A stretch of 64,000 bases of DNA. Origin: Paenibacillus sp. BIHB 4019. GTDB taxonomy: Bacteria; Bacillota; Bacilli; Paenibacillales; Paenibacillaceae. Below the pieces are notes generated by a model that searched no databases, was not told the origin of the DNA, and saw nothing but the letters and a program-made list of their open reading frames with translations. The DNA lies in the NCBI RefSeq assembly GCF_002741035.1, contig NZ_CP016808.1, positions 4,140,501 through 4,204,500 on the forward strand, written 5' to 3'. Of the stretch, positions 35,351-44,541 are shown one piece after another. The stretch's first letter is position 1; each line of letters begins with the position of its first letter. The position numbers and the translations under genes are program-made.

Positions 35351-36958
35351 ATGATGAAAGTTGTGAAGGGGAAAAAGAAAACCAGCGTTTTGCTAGCACT
35401 TACGCTTGCAGGTACTATGCTTCTTGGTGCATGCGGCAGCAACAATGAAACTGGAAACAAAACGACAGGTGGCGAAGCAGCCTCCGGTAAGCCAGTAACA
35501 CTTAAGGTGGAAGTATTCGATCGTGGCAATTCTCCTTCTGGTTCGACTATTACAAAAAACTATTTGACGACATATGTACAGGATAACTTCGGCAAGGCAA
35601 ATAACGTTGATGTGCAATTTGTACCGATTCCACGTTCAGAGGAAGTACAGAAGCTTAACGTTCTAATGGCGAGCGGAAGCGATGTTCCTGATATCGTATT
35701 CACTTATGATTCGGGTACGTTTTACCGTTATGCGCAGCAAGGCGGTTTGACTGACCTTGGCGAGCTGCTTGATCAATACGGTCCGAACCTCAAAAAATTT
35801 CTAGGCGACGATACGCTAGCTTATGGTAATTATCAAGGCCAGCAATTCGCACTGCCAGCAAAACGTGCGCATTTAGGGAAATATTCATCTTTCGTCCGTC
35901 AAGACTGGCTCGACAAGCTAGGCCTGCCTGTGCCGCAAACGACAGATGAGCTTTACACGACTTTGAAAGCGTTTAAAGAAAAAGATCCGGGTCAAACTGG
36001 CGGCAAAGTGATTCCGCTCGGAATGGCGCTAGCATCTGCACAATATGAGCCGCTTCTATGGTCCTTCATTCAGCCCGTTACTGAAGAACAGCGCTACACG
36101 CTGACACAGCAGCTCGGATCCAATGACTTCCCGATTCTGCTTCCTGGCTTTAAAGACGCTTTGCAATTCATGAACAAGCTCTATAACGAAGGTCTGATGA
36201 GCAAAGACTTCAGCCTTGATGAAGACAAGAAGAAGCTGAACGAAGATGCAGCTAAAGGCTTGGTCGGTTTCTTCAGCGAAGACGATATGAACCCGTTCTA
36301 TCCAGATGGTTTGTACTCGACACTGCAAACGAACATTCCTGACGCTAAGCTTTCCTCTGTTGATGTTTACTCGAACTCCGAGGGCAAACATCCGAAGCCG
36401 GAATATGCGCCAGTTGGTCTGTACCTTATGATTCCGAAAAGCAGCAAAAATGCAGTAGAGGCAATTAAGTACCTGGATTGGATGGCTTCTGGAGACAACC
36501 TGCTTAACATTCAAAATGGTGTAGCTGGCGAAAACTATGATCTTCAAGACGGTATCCCGGTAGCTAAAGCCGATGCTCCAGATGATATCAAAAATCGCGT
36601 ATACAACTGGGGTGACATGGCCATTATCTCCAACGGCAAACAGTTGGGTGATACGGAGAAAAACGTAGAGGCTTATGTACTAGGCATGCCTGAGCAATTC
36701 CAAGAAGAAACTCGCAAAGCACTGACGATTTCCAGATCTGATACGATCAAGCCGGTCTTGTTCGACCATCCGATCGAAGCCCAAGCCAAATATGGTTCGG
36801 CGCTGCGTGACAAGTTCAATGAAATTGTCGTTAAAGCAACGATGGTGAAGCCGGATCAATTCGAAAGCACATTCGAATCGATCATGAAGGATTATATGGC
36901 TAACGGCGGTCAAGCGATTTTGGATGAACGCACAAAAGCTTATGAGGCCATGAAATAA
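35351..36958 (+). CDS. Extracellular sugar-binding lipoprotein, LplA type
   Basis: 535 residues from the ATG at 35351 (AGAGGGG nine bases upstream; an in-frame TTG at 35342 is less likely). Lipoprotein signal with lipobox LLGAC. The large family 1-like fold and C-terminal TMVKPDQFESTFESIMKDYM fit LplA-like oligosaccharide-binding proteins. First structural gene of the locus; a hairpin follows it. Confidence 0.9.
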   Translation: MMKVVKGKKKTSVLLALTLAGTMLLGACGSNNETGNKTTGGEAASGKPVTLKVEVFDRGNSPSGSTITKNYLTTYVQDNFGKANNVDVQFVPIPRSEEVQKLNVLMASGSDVPDIVFTYDSGTFYRYAQQGGLTDLGELLDQYGPNLKKFLGDDTLAYGNYQGQQFALPAKRAHLGKYSSFVRQDWLDKLGLPVPQTTDELYTTLKAFKEKDPGQTGGKVIPLGMALASAQYEPLLWSFIQPVTEEQRYTLTQQLGSNDFPILLPGFKDALQFMNKLYNEGLMSKDFSLDEDKKKLNEDAAKGLVGFFSEDDMNPFYPDGLYSTLQTNIPDAKLSSVDVYSNSEGKHPKPEYAPVGLYLMIPKSSKNAVEAIKYLDWMASGDNLLNIQNGVAGENYDLQDGIPVAKADAPDDIKNRVYNWGDMAIISNGKQLGDTEKNVEAYVLGMPEQFQEETRKALTISRSDTIKPVLFDHPIEAQAKYGSALRDKFNEIVVKATMVKPDQFESTFESIMKDYMANGGQAILDERTKAYEAMK

Positions 36959-36982
36959 AAATAACGCCTGCATTAAGCAGCT

Positions 36983-37017
36983 CGGAGACGATGGATATTT
37001 CTTAAGTCCCGTCTCCG
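36983..37017 (+). promoter_or_regulatory. Intercistronic hairpin between binding protein and permease
   Basis: CGGAGACG and CGTCTCCG form a perfect 8-bp stem (extended by AGC/GCT) without a T-run. Such structures often protect the upstream mRNA end, giving more binding protein than permease. Confidence 0.5.
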
Positions 37018-37050
37018 GGCTTAATCGTAAGCAGATAGGAGTGGATAATA

Positions 37051-37953
37051 TTGAACATGCGCGTGTATTTACGCAGATACTGGCAATTATATATGCTGCT
37101 TATTTTACCGGTTACCTATTTCTTGGTTTTCAAATATGGACCGATGTACGGCATTATTATTGCGTTTAAGGATTTTAACTTTTTCCAAGGGATTAATGGT
37201 TCTGAATGGATCGGACTTGATGCTTTCAAGGAAGTATTCGCCATGTCGGACTTTTACAAGACACTGCGCAATACGCTCATGCTTAATTTTTTGGATCTGC
37301 TTTTCTCTTTCCCGGCTCCTTTGTTTATCGCTATTATGCTATATGAGCTCAAATCAGCTTGGTTCAAAAAGATTTCGCAAACGATTTTGTACATTCCGCA
37401 TTTCATTTCGTGGGTTATTATCGGCGGGATCGTCTACCAAGTGTTTGGTACGCAATCCGGTATGGTTAACAATTTCGTAACTTCGTTAGGCTTTGAAGCG
37501 ATTCCTTTTCTTACGGACAAAAACGATTGGTTAATTACGTATTTAATCGTCGGAGTTTGGCAAAGTGCCGGCTGGGGGACGATCATTTATTTGGCGGCTC
37601 TTACAGGCATCAACAGGGAGTTGTTCGAGGCGGCTGACGTTGACGGAGCAGGCAGACTGAGAAAAATTTGGAGCATTACGCTGCCATCCTTAAAACCAAC
37701 GATTGTTACGCTTCTCATTATTAACGTGGGCAATATGATTGCCATCGGATTTGAACGTCCTTATATTATCGGAAATACCGCTGTACGTGATTATTCGGAC
37801 GTGCTCAGCACCTTCGTATACCGTATCGGCATTGAATCTGGACAATATACGCTTGCTACGGTCGTCGGCTTGTTCCAGGCAGTTGTCGGACTTGTGTTCG
37901 TCTTAGGCGCCAACTACTTATCCAAGAAACTGGCAGACCAAAGCATTATTTAA
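37051..37953 (+). CDS. Sugar ABC transporter permease, LplB type
   Basis: 300 residues. The TTG at 37051 has AGGAG nine bases upstream; an ATG at 37057 is the alternative. About six membrane helices and the loop FEAADVDGAGRLRKIWSITLP. Co-transcribed with the binding protein. A dispersed repeat begins at its stop codon and separates it from its partner permease. Confidence 0.9.
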   Translation: MNMRVYLRRYWQLYMLLILPVTYFLVFKYGPMYGIIIAFKDFNFFQGINGSEWIGLDAFKEVFAMSDFYKTLRNTLMLNFLDLLFSFPAPLFIAIMLYELKSAWFKKISQTILYIPHFISWVIIGGIVYQVFGTQSGMVNNFVTSLGFEAIPFLTDKNDWLITYLIVGVWQSAGWGTIIYLAALTGINRELFEAADVDGAGRLRKIWSITLPSLKPTIVTLLIINVGNMIAIGFERPYIIGNTAVRDYSDVLSTFVYRIGIESGQYTLATVVGLFQAVVGLVFVLGANYLSKKLADQSII

Positions 37954-38055
37954 AATATAAGAATTTATAAGTTTTACACGTATAAATAGGCTTATATTTC
38001 TCTGACTGAAACGCGCCGCACCGCCAAAGGACGGCGACAGCTGTTTCACCTTGAT
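37953..38055 (+). repeat. Dispersed two-part palindromic repeat, copy 5, inside an operon
   Basis: AAATATAAGAATTTATAAG ... TATAAATAGGCTTATATTTC, then GACTGAAACGCGCCGCACCG, then GACGGCGACAGCTGTTTCACC. It fills almost the entire gap between two permease genes that are normally adjacent. Confidence 0.8.
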
Positions 38056-38100
38056 TATAAACTTTTATTTTCTATGAAAATTGGAAAGGAGCGATAAGAC

Positions 38101-38976
38101 ATGAGAGATCAACAAGCCAGCCGATCATTTGATATTGTCAATACGATCGCCATTTTATTATTCGTGCTGCTATGTTTGGCTCCGTTTCTTCATATAATCG
38201 CTATCTCGCTCAGCTCAACACGTTCCATCATGTCTGGTGAGGTCAGCCTTATTCCTGTCGAAATCAATTGGGATGCCTACAAGAAGGTATTTTCAGATGC
38301 GTCGATGATCCGGTCACTCGGTTTTACCGTTCTGCTGACGGTTTTATTTACAATCATGTGCATGATAATGACGATTGCGGCGGCTTACCCGCTTGCTAAA
38401 ACAAAATTAAAAGGCCGCAAGCTGGTCATGTTCATTATTATCATTACGATGTTTTTCAGCGGCGGACTTATTCCAGAGTATATGCTCGTGCGCAATTTGG
38501 GCTTGCTCGACTCGATATGGGCGCTTATGCTACCAGGTCTCGTTAGTCCGTTTTATTTAATTATTTTGATTACGTTTTTTCAAAATATTCCCGATTCGCT
38601 GGAGGAGTCAGCGGAGATTGACGGAAGCTCGTACCTCCGCACTTTGGTTAGCATTATTGTGCCGCTGTCGCTGCCCGTTATTGCTACGCTGAGCTTGTTT
38701 TATGCAGTAGGCCGCTGGAACGGTTTTACGGATACGCTCATGTATATTACGAGTCCAGAGATGTATCCGCTGCAATTGAAGCTTTATCAGCTGGTTCAAA
38801 ACAACATGGTCAGCGAGCTGCTGGTAATGGAAGGCGCAAACGGACAGGCGAAGCTGCAGCCGGAAAGCTTGAAGGCGGCGAGCGTTATTTTCGCAACTGT
38901 GCCAATTATGATTGTTTATCCGTGGCTTCAACGGTATTTCGTTAGTGGCGTTATGCTCGGTGCGGTCAAAGGTTAA
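38101..38976 (+). CDS. Sugar ABC transporter permease, LplC type
   Basis: 291 residues, about six membrane helices, loop EESAEIDGSSYLRTLVSIIVP and the VSGVMLGAVKG C-terminus. GAAAGGAGCG precedes the ATG. Partner of the LplB-type permease upstream despite the 147-bp gap filled by a repeat. Confidence 0.9.
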   Translation: MRDQQASRSFDIVNTIAILLFVLLCLAPFLHIIAISLSSTRSIMSGEVSLIPVEINWDAYKKVFSDASMIRSLGFTVLLTVLFTIMCMIMTIAAAYPLAKTKLKGRKLVMFIIIITMFFSGGLIPEYMLVRNLGLLDSIWALMLPGLVSPFYLIILITFFQNIPDSLEESAEIDGSSYLRTLVSIIVPLSLPVIATLSLFYAVGRWNGFTDTLMYITSPEMYPLQLKLYQLVQNNMVSELLVMEGANGQAKLQPESLKAASVIFATVPIMIVYPWLQRYFVSGVMLGAVKG

Positions 38977-39002
38977 CCGAATCTATATTTCAGGAGGAGC
39001 TT

Positions 39003-39953
39003 ATGGGAAACGACAAAGGCCAATATTCGTTCTCGACATGCTGGAATATTAAACGCCACAACGTCGGCAGCAGCATGATCGATGAAATTCGGGAGCTCGG
39101 CTTTCGCTACGTTGAGCTGAACTATAACGTCACGCAGGAGCTGTTGTCGACGATTGAGCCGATGATTGAACGGGGAGAAATTGGAGTGTCGAGCGTCCAC
39201 AATACGTTTCCGCATGTTGCGGACCCCGACTATGGTACCGATTCTGTGCTGCTCGGCTTTGAAGACGAGGAAAAGCGGCAGCGTGCAATCGAGCTGCTGA
39301 TCCGTTCGGCGGAATATGCGAATCGCTATGGTGCGAAGGCGGTTGTCGTGCATCCAGGCGAGGTGCCGTTCGACTATAACATCGATAATGAGCTCAAAAA
39401 AATTTATCATGACCATGGGCCAGACTCCCCTGCATACGTAAAGCTGTGGAACGAGATGCTGGAGCGCAGGGAATCATTGTCGGAACATTACCTGCAGCGA
39501 ATAGGCGATAGTCTGGAAGATATTTGCGACCAGATCGCGGCTAAGGGCTGGGACGTATCGATTGGCATTGAAACGCGTTCGCGCTGTTATCAGATGCCGA
39601 CGCTGCGCGAGGCGAAGTCGGTTTTTGACCGGCTGAAGGGTGCACCGGTCGGCTTGTGGTATGATTTTGGCCATGGCATGATGATGGAGCGTATGGGCTT
39701 GTACGATAACGCGCGGGATATGGAAGCCATCAAGGACAATGTAGTCGGTATACACATCCATGAGACGGTTGGATTGTCGGATCACTGGTGTCCGTATGTA
39801 CACAGCGGCGACATGAGCTATTTCGATCGTTTCCTGCCTATTATCGCAGCAGCTCCTGTGAAGGTGTATGAGCTAAAAGCGGCATGTACACCGGAGGAAA
39901 TCGAACAGAGCCACGAGCTGCTGCTCGCCAAGCTGTCCGAGCGCGAGGTGTAG
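39003..39953 (+). CDS. Sugar isomerase/epimerase-like TIM-barrel protein (AP endonuclease 2 superfamily)
   Basis: 316 residues. Xylose-isomerase-like barrel with plausible metal ligands: VVVHPGEVPFD, Glu in VSIGIETRSR, Asp/His in WYDFGHG, His in IHIHETVG, and a final Glu in VKVYELKAA. CAGGAGGAG precedes the ATG. Probably isomerises or epimerises a sugar released from the imported oligosaccharide; substrate not deducible. Its stop is one base from the start of the next gene. Confidence 0.8.
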   Translation: MGNDKGQYSFSTCWNIKRHNVGSSMIDEIRELGFRYVELNYNVTQELLSTIEPMIERGEIGVSSVHNTFPHVADPDYGTDSVLLGFEDEEKRQRAIELLIRSAEYANRYGAKAVVVHPGEVPFDYNIDNELKKIYHDHGPDSPAYVKLWNEMLERRESLSEHYLQRIGDSLEDICDQIAAKGWDVSIGIETRSRCYQMPTLREAKSVFDRLKGAPVGLWYDFGHGMMMERMGLYDNARDMEAIKDNVVGIHIHETVGLSDHWCPYVHSGDMSYFDRFLPIIAAAPVKVYELKAACTPEEIEQSHELLLAKLSEREV

Positions 39954-39954
39954 G

Positions 39955-40653
39955 ATGATGGACATTAAGCATCTGGCGTCCTATGCCCCACGGCTTTTTT
40001 TTGATCAAAAAGAGCCGTTTTATCCGGTGCGGGTCGGTGTTTCCGTCCTGCGCGAAGGCGAGCAATCGCCGTCGTTTCGGCGCAAATTTGAACGGCTGGA
40101 TGCTATTGTCGATTATGTGATCGAGTTCGCGATTTATTGGGATTATGACATTCAGCATCTGTACGAGCTGGAGCATGTATGGATTTATGTAGGCAAGGAC
40201 GGCGCCGTAGTGGATGCGGAAGCGAGCTTTCACGGCAAATACATGAAGGCGCTGCTGCCTGACCGCTCCAATCTGGCGGGGAAAACAGCAAGCCTGTACT
40301 CGCAGCCTGGAAAGCACGCCTTCTCGCCGCTGCCGATTATTTTCGAGCTGCTGCCGAATGTGCGCACTGCTACAGACCGCGATGCCGGGCTGGATGGTCT
40401 TACATTGCCGGAGTGGTACAAGGCGCTGGGGCAGTATGATGAAGAGACGAATGTGCTAGTTCGAGCCTATCAGCAGGCGTATCATCGGTTCACGCCATCG
40501 TTTGAGTTCGTTCCTTACGAGCTTGCGGAGCGTGAGCCGTTGTTCGTTCCATGGGAAACGCTGTATGAAGAAATACCTGAGCGAATTGAGGCGGAGCTGG
40601 TTATTATTAGGCATACGCTTAGCGGATCAACGGAGAATGAGGAAGGAAGATGA
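39955..40653 (+). CDS. Unrecognised protein of the polysaccharide locus
   Basis: 232 residues (a second ATG follows at once). No family recognised. Features: many aromatic residues, a central stretch LYELEHVWIYVGKDGAVVDA followed by SFHGKYM, no signal peptide, no membrane helix. The start is one base after the preceding stop and the end overlaps the next start by four bases, so it is firmly part of the operon. The His- and acid-rich centre could be a binding or catalytic site, but this is speculation. Confidence 0.8.
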   Translation: MMDIKHLASYAPRLFFDQKEPFYPVRVGVSVLREGEQSPSFRRKFERLDAIVDYVIEFAIYWDYDIQHLYELEHVWIYVGKDGAVVDAEASFHGKYMKALLPDRSNLAGKTASLYSQPGKHAFSPLPIIFELLPNVRTATDRDAGLDGLTLPEWYKALGQYDEETNVLVRAYQQAYHRFTPSFEFVPYELAEREPLFVPWETLYEEIPERIEAELVIIRHTLSGSTENEEGR

Positions 40654-42419
40654 ACATGCATGAGAAGCTGGTTGCCGTCAACGATGGCTGGGTCAAGCAA
40701 GGAATCGATAATCAAATAATGGACAGCGGCAGCCGCTTCTACGGCGGTGTAGCCGATCCGGACAATGGGGTTGCTTGGCCAACCCACATGGGAACGCCAA
40801 CGTTTATGGCGATATGGGCATGCTCACTTGTTGATGAAAGCTCCAACTATTATCATGACGAACAGCTGCTGCGGCGTTTGGAGCTGGCGGCGGCCTTCAC
40901 GGTCCGCGAACAGCATGAGGACGGCACAATATCGCCGGGTTGGACCAATATGCATTCCCCTCCCGATACCGCGTTTGCGGTCGTTGGACTTGCTCAATTG
41001 CATGAGCTGCTGGTGCAGCATGAATGGGCGGAGCTTGAGCGTGTTCGAGCGGACATTAGAAAGTTTCTAGAGCGGTCTGTACCTGCGCTGCTGACCGGTG
41101 GCTGCCACACGCCGAACCATCGTTGGGTGCTGACAGCGGCGCTTGCCTTCTTGCACAGGCTGACGGGCAATGCAGAGCTTGTAGCTCGTGCCGACCAATG
41201 GCTGGCTGAAGGCATGGATTGCACGGAGGATGGGGAATGGACGGAACGCAGCAACGGCATTTATAACGGCGTCAGCGACATTATGCTGTTTCATGCGGCC
41301 GAGCTGCTTGGCCGTCCCGAGCTCTTGGAGCCGGTTCGCCGCAATCTGCGAATGATGGCTTATCTGATCCATCCTGACGGCGAAGTCGTTACGGATTATT
41401 CTGGGCGCCAGGACTTTGGTCAAGCGTTCGATATGTCCGGCTATACACTCGCGTCCTGCCTTATGGCACAGCGCGATCAGAATGCTTTATTCGCTGCCTT
41501 GGCGGAGCTGGGAATCGCAGCGCTTAACCATCCGGGACCAATCCCAAACAATGTTTTGCTCGGATTTTTGCTTCATCCGGAGCTGAGAGAGCCAGGTGTG
41601 AAAAGCGGCAGTCTGCCAGACCATTACCGCGTTGTCATCAACGGGCAATTTAATCGGCAGCATTATTTAAGTCAGATGGAGTCGGCTGGACATGGCGGGC
41701 GGATTTATCACAGCCGTCTGCATCCTGATTTCGGCGCTCCGGTTGCCCGGCAGCGGGATGGGGAAACGAGCGTTACGGTCATGACGGAGACGAATTCGTT
41801 TTTTGCGCTTCGACATGGGGCGGCGCGGCTGCTTGGTGTGCAGGTCAGCAGCTCGTTTGATCCGGGGTTCATCAAGATGAACCATTTGGAGCAGCTTGAA
41901 TCCGGTTATGTTCTGACGGGGACGGAATCAAAAGGCTACTACGGGCCGATCGCAACGGATCGTTTGCCTGAAATAGCAAGCCATTCCGTCAGCCCATGGT
42001 ATTTGCTGCCGCATCAGCTGCGTGAGGTAACACATTTGCAGCAGCATGATGTCCGAATTGAGTTGACGGAAACGTATGATGGCTGGCAGCTGCGTGTTCA
42101 ATGCGACAAGCCGGATGTGCTGCTAACCCAAATTTCCTTCGTATTTGGGAAGGAAGGGCAATTCGCTGGCGGCGAATTGGCTCCTGCCGAGACAGGTACG
42201 CAATTTTGGAAAGCAGGCACTGTTAAATTTACGGCTGGCGGCGACTGGATCGAGATGGACGGCGGTGCACACGAGCATTGGGCCAAATCGATCCGCGGGG
42301 CTGCATTCCCGGCAGATTGCCAGACGCTGGTCGTCAACGTGCTGACTCCTTATGATCGGACGTTTCATATCCGTTTGTCTCCCAGCCCAAGCGAGGGGAA
42401 TGGGGCAGACGGGCAGTAA
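40650..42419 (+). CDS. Putative glycan-active enzyme, (alpha/alpha)-barrel plus beta-sandwich, family not recognised
   Basis: 589 residues, cytoplasmic. The first ~320 residues are helical with paired-helix spacing as in (alpha/alpha)6 toroids (for example LELAAAFTVREQHEDGTISPGW, WVLTAALAFLHRLTG, GIYNGVSDIMLFHAAELLG); the last ~260 are beta-rich. This domain order is known from heparinase II/III-like and related lyases and some hydrolases. Conserved-looking polar groups occur in GGCHTPNHRWV, NGIYNGVSD and VVTDYSGRQDFGQAFD. In the operon it would cleave the imported oligosaccharide. No confident CAZy family assignment. Confidence 0.7.
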   Translation: MNMHEKLVAVNDGWVKQGIDNQIMDSGSRFYGGVADPDNGVAWPTHMGTPTFMAIWACSLVDESSNYYHDEQLLRRLELAAAFTVREQHEDGTISPGWTNMHSPPDTAFAVVGLAQLHELLVQHEWAELERVRADIRKFLERSVPALLTGGCHTPNHRWVLTAALAFLHRLTGNAELVARADQWLAEGMDCTEDGEWTERSNGIYNGVSDIMLFHAAELLGRPELLEPVRRNLRMMAYLIHPDGEVVTDYSGRQDFGQAFDMSGYTLASCLMAQRDQNALFAALAELGIAALNHPGPIPNNVLLGFLLHPELREPGVKSGSLPDHYRVVINGQFNRQHYLSQMESAGHGGRIYHSRLHPDFGAPVARQRDGETSVTVMTETNSFFALRHGAARLLGVQVSSSFDPGFIKMNHLEQLESGYVLTGTESKGYYGPIATDRLPEIASHSVSPWYLLPHQLREVTHLQQHDVRIELTETYDGWQLRVQCDKPDVLLTQISFVFGKEGQFAGGELAPAETGTQFWKAGTVKFTAGGDWIEMDGGAHEHWAKSIRGAAFPADCQTLVVNVLTPYDRTFHIRLSPSPSEGNGADGQ

Positions 42420-42496
42420 CCGTATATATGGAGTTGCAGCTAACTGATTGACTATCGCGCTTCAGGAAGATGCTCCCCCAGAAGGGGTGATTACAA

Positions 42497-43168
42497 TTGT
42501 TTGTACTTAAATTGGGGGCGGCTTTGCTGCTTGGGCTGCTGATCGGTGTAGACCGCCAGCTTCGGCACAAGCCGCTTGGCATCAAGACGAGCATGGTGAT
42601 CGCGGTCGCAAGCTGCCTAATTACGATGGTGTCGATCGAAGCGTCGACTGAGCTTGCCCACCCGGGCATGACTAACATGGACCCGATGCGGCTGGCGGCA
42701 CAAATTGTGAGCGGCATCGGCTTTATTGGCGCAGGCGTCATCCTGAGAAGAAATAACGATGTCATCTCCGGCCTGACGACAGCTGCAATGGTCTGGTCGG
42801 CGTCGGCGCTTGGGATTGCGGCAGGAGCAGGCTTCTATAAAGAAGCGTTCACTGCCGTAGGCTTCATCATCATGGCGGTCAATCTGGTGCCGTTCGTGGT
42901 TCGGGCATTAGGACCGAGAAAGCTGCGCGAGCGCGACCTATCGGTCTGCATGACGTTTGACCGTTCGGCTGAGCTGGACGGCTTGATGACGAAAATTCGA
43001 TCGGAGCACCAGATCAAGCATACGAAAATCAAAGATATTGGCGACGGCCGCAAAGAAATTCAGCTCGTGCTGTCATCGCGGGAATTGCACCCGACAACAT
43101 CTGTCTACGAGGATCTTCGGCGCTATAAAAATGTCGTCTCCGTCGAGGTCGAAAACATTAGCTCATAG
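42497..43168 (+). CDS. MgtC/SapB-family membrane protein
   Basis: 223 residues from a TTG with GAAGGGGTG upstream. Four or five membrane helices with the family motifs LLLGLLIGVDRQLRHKPLGIKTSM and QIVSGIGFIGAGVILR, then a cytoplasmic ACT-like domain. MgtC homologues modulate ATP synthase or Mg2+ homeostasis. Monocistronic, ended by a very strong terminator. Confidence 0.88.
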   Translation: MFVLKLGAALLLGLLIGVDRQLRHKPLGIKTSMVIAVASCLITMVSIEASTELAHPGMTNMDPMRLAAQIVSGIGFIGAGVILRRNNDVISGLTTAAMVWSASALGIAAGAGFYKEAFTAVGFIIMAVNLVPFVVRALGPRKLRERDLSVCMTFDRSAELDGLMTKIRSEHQIKHTKIKDIGDGRKEIQLVLSSRELHPTTSVYEDLRRYKNVVSVEVENISS

Positions 43169-43213
43169 GAGCATTTTTTCATACTAGGTAAAGCGCTTAA
43201 CTTGAAATTGAAA

Positions 43214-43262
43214 AAGGCAGCCGTTTGTCATGAGCAAGGAGAATGACAAACGGCTGCCTTAT
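43214..43262 (+). terminator. Strong perfect-stem terminator
   Basis: An 18-bp perfect inverted repeat (AAGGCAGCCGTTTGTCAT and complement). The 3' side runs into the next dispersed repeat, whose TTATATTT serves as the T-rich tail. Confidence 0.8.
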
Positions 43263-43322
43263 ATTTCACCCGCGAAACGGCAGCTTTGCCGCCAGAGGAT
43301 GGCGCCAGCCGTTTACGCCTGG
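43257..43322 (+). repeat. Dispersed palindromic repeat, copy 6 (GC half only)
   Basis: CTTATATTTCACCCGCGAAACG, then GCAGCTTTGCCGCCAGAGGA, then GGCGCCAGCCGTTTACGCCTG. Nearly identical to the copy at 20.0 kb and likewise lacking the left part of the AT-rich half. Confidence 0.8.
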
Positions 43323-43327
43323 TCTAG

Positions 43328-43508
43328 GCGGACTCAGCAGCAGCTATTTGCCCATTTTAGGCGATTTTGGCGGATAAGCGGACAGGAAAGCCGTTAATGA
43401 GGTTTTTCTCGCTATAAATGATCATAATGGGGGCGATTAGCGGCTTCTGAGTCCGCGAACCTGCTCATGCCCCTTTATCTGCAACAAATAGCAGCTGCTG
43501 TGTCCGCC
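43328..43508 (+). repeat. Four-module inverted element, copy 2
   Basis: Modules: forward 43328-43349 (GCGGACTCAGCAGCAGCTAT) and 43378-43398, reverse 43436-43456 (ATTAGCGGCTTCTGAGTCCG) and 43486-43508. Spacings 50, 58, 50 bp, identical to the copy at 10.87-11.05 kb, while spacer sequences differ. Confidence 0.78.
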
Positions 43509-43739
43509 AAATTTCTATTTACTTTTCTGTTGTTACTATAGCCTTCATCAGTGCCCGTCCACGCTACACTCGATCCGTTTGAGCTCCTTTATTGAAAGTC
43601 AAAAAATACTTCCTCATCTTTAATTTGAAATATCCTCTTGGAAGAGACATTTAAATAAACCTATTTTATCTATCTGATGGAGCTTTATTTAATGACAGTA
43701 AAAAAGGATAAAAGTTTAAAAATTATCCTAAGTCATTGA

Positions 43740-44300
43740 AAGAAGAAACTATGTGCATACACAGTGAAGAAGGCTGGAGTTATAGAATACTCGTATAACA
43801 TTTAGGCGAACAAAATAAAAATCTGTGTAAAGTATGGATGAGAAAGTATCGTGAAGGCGACCAATAAGTGTTGGAGGAGCGATGAGGAGAATCTTATCGG
43901 ATGGAAATTGTATATGATCGAGTGATTCGACATCTTTAGTTAGAGGTGGACATTCTATAAGAGTGGTTACAAATTTTGAATGAGGGATTACCCACCACAA
44001 GCATATTATCATTTACTTAATGAATAACTAACAAGCCATTAAACGGTTATGCGGATACCTAGGTTTTAGTCTCAGTGGCTATTACAATTACCATAGCCGA
44101 AGCATGAAACTCCTACTGCGAATTGGAAGACGAAGATGACAGTGATTTATGAACAGAGGGATATGAAGGTAGTGTATTTTAGTATAAGGTAGGGGATATA
44201 TCCTCTATTCCATAATTGTGGTTAATCCTAAAATAGTTCTTTATCTGATGCAAGAAATGGGTATTCAATCCTACTGTGCGTCGAAAAAGCCGTGACGTTG
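43740..44300 (+). mobile_element. Decayed IS3-family insertion sequence
   Basis: No intact frame, but translated fragments in order match IS3/IS150-type transposase: OrfA-like CKVWMRKYREGD near 43804-43866 (followed by an in-frame stop), OrfB N-terminus-like AIKRLCGYLGFSLSGYYNYH near 44036-44105, and VNPKIVLYLMQEMGIQS near 44221-44271 (compare VNHKRVxRLMxExGIxS of OrfB). Multiple stops and frameshifts separate them. Ends not identified. Confidence 0.65.
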
Positions 44301-44337
44301 CTGTATGGGACGGTAGGATTGCAGGAAAGGCTTTTAT

Positions 44338-44378
44338 AACATAAAAGACGTATCTGGATCCAGTATACGTCTTATGTT
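44338..44378. terminator. Hairpin, possible terminator of the leftward membrane-gene pair
   Basis: AAGACGTAT and ATACGTCTT around CTGGATCCAG. On the minus strand the stem is followed by TTTTATGTTAT. It lies 165 bp beyond the stop of the 303-residue gene. Confidence 0.5.
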
Positions 44379-44541
44379 AACCAAGACATGCAGCCACAGG
44401 CATCTGAATCAGTTTTCTTTATTTTTTGACCTTAATACGTAATTTATTATTTTATTGTAATAAATCAAATCATTATTATTTAATTTCGCAATATGATTGT
44501 GTATATTGGCGGAATTAGGGAAACGATTCACTGAAAAACTG

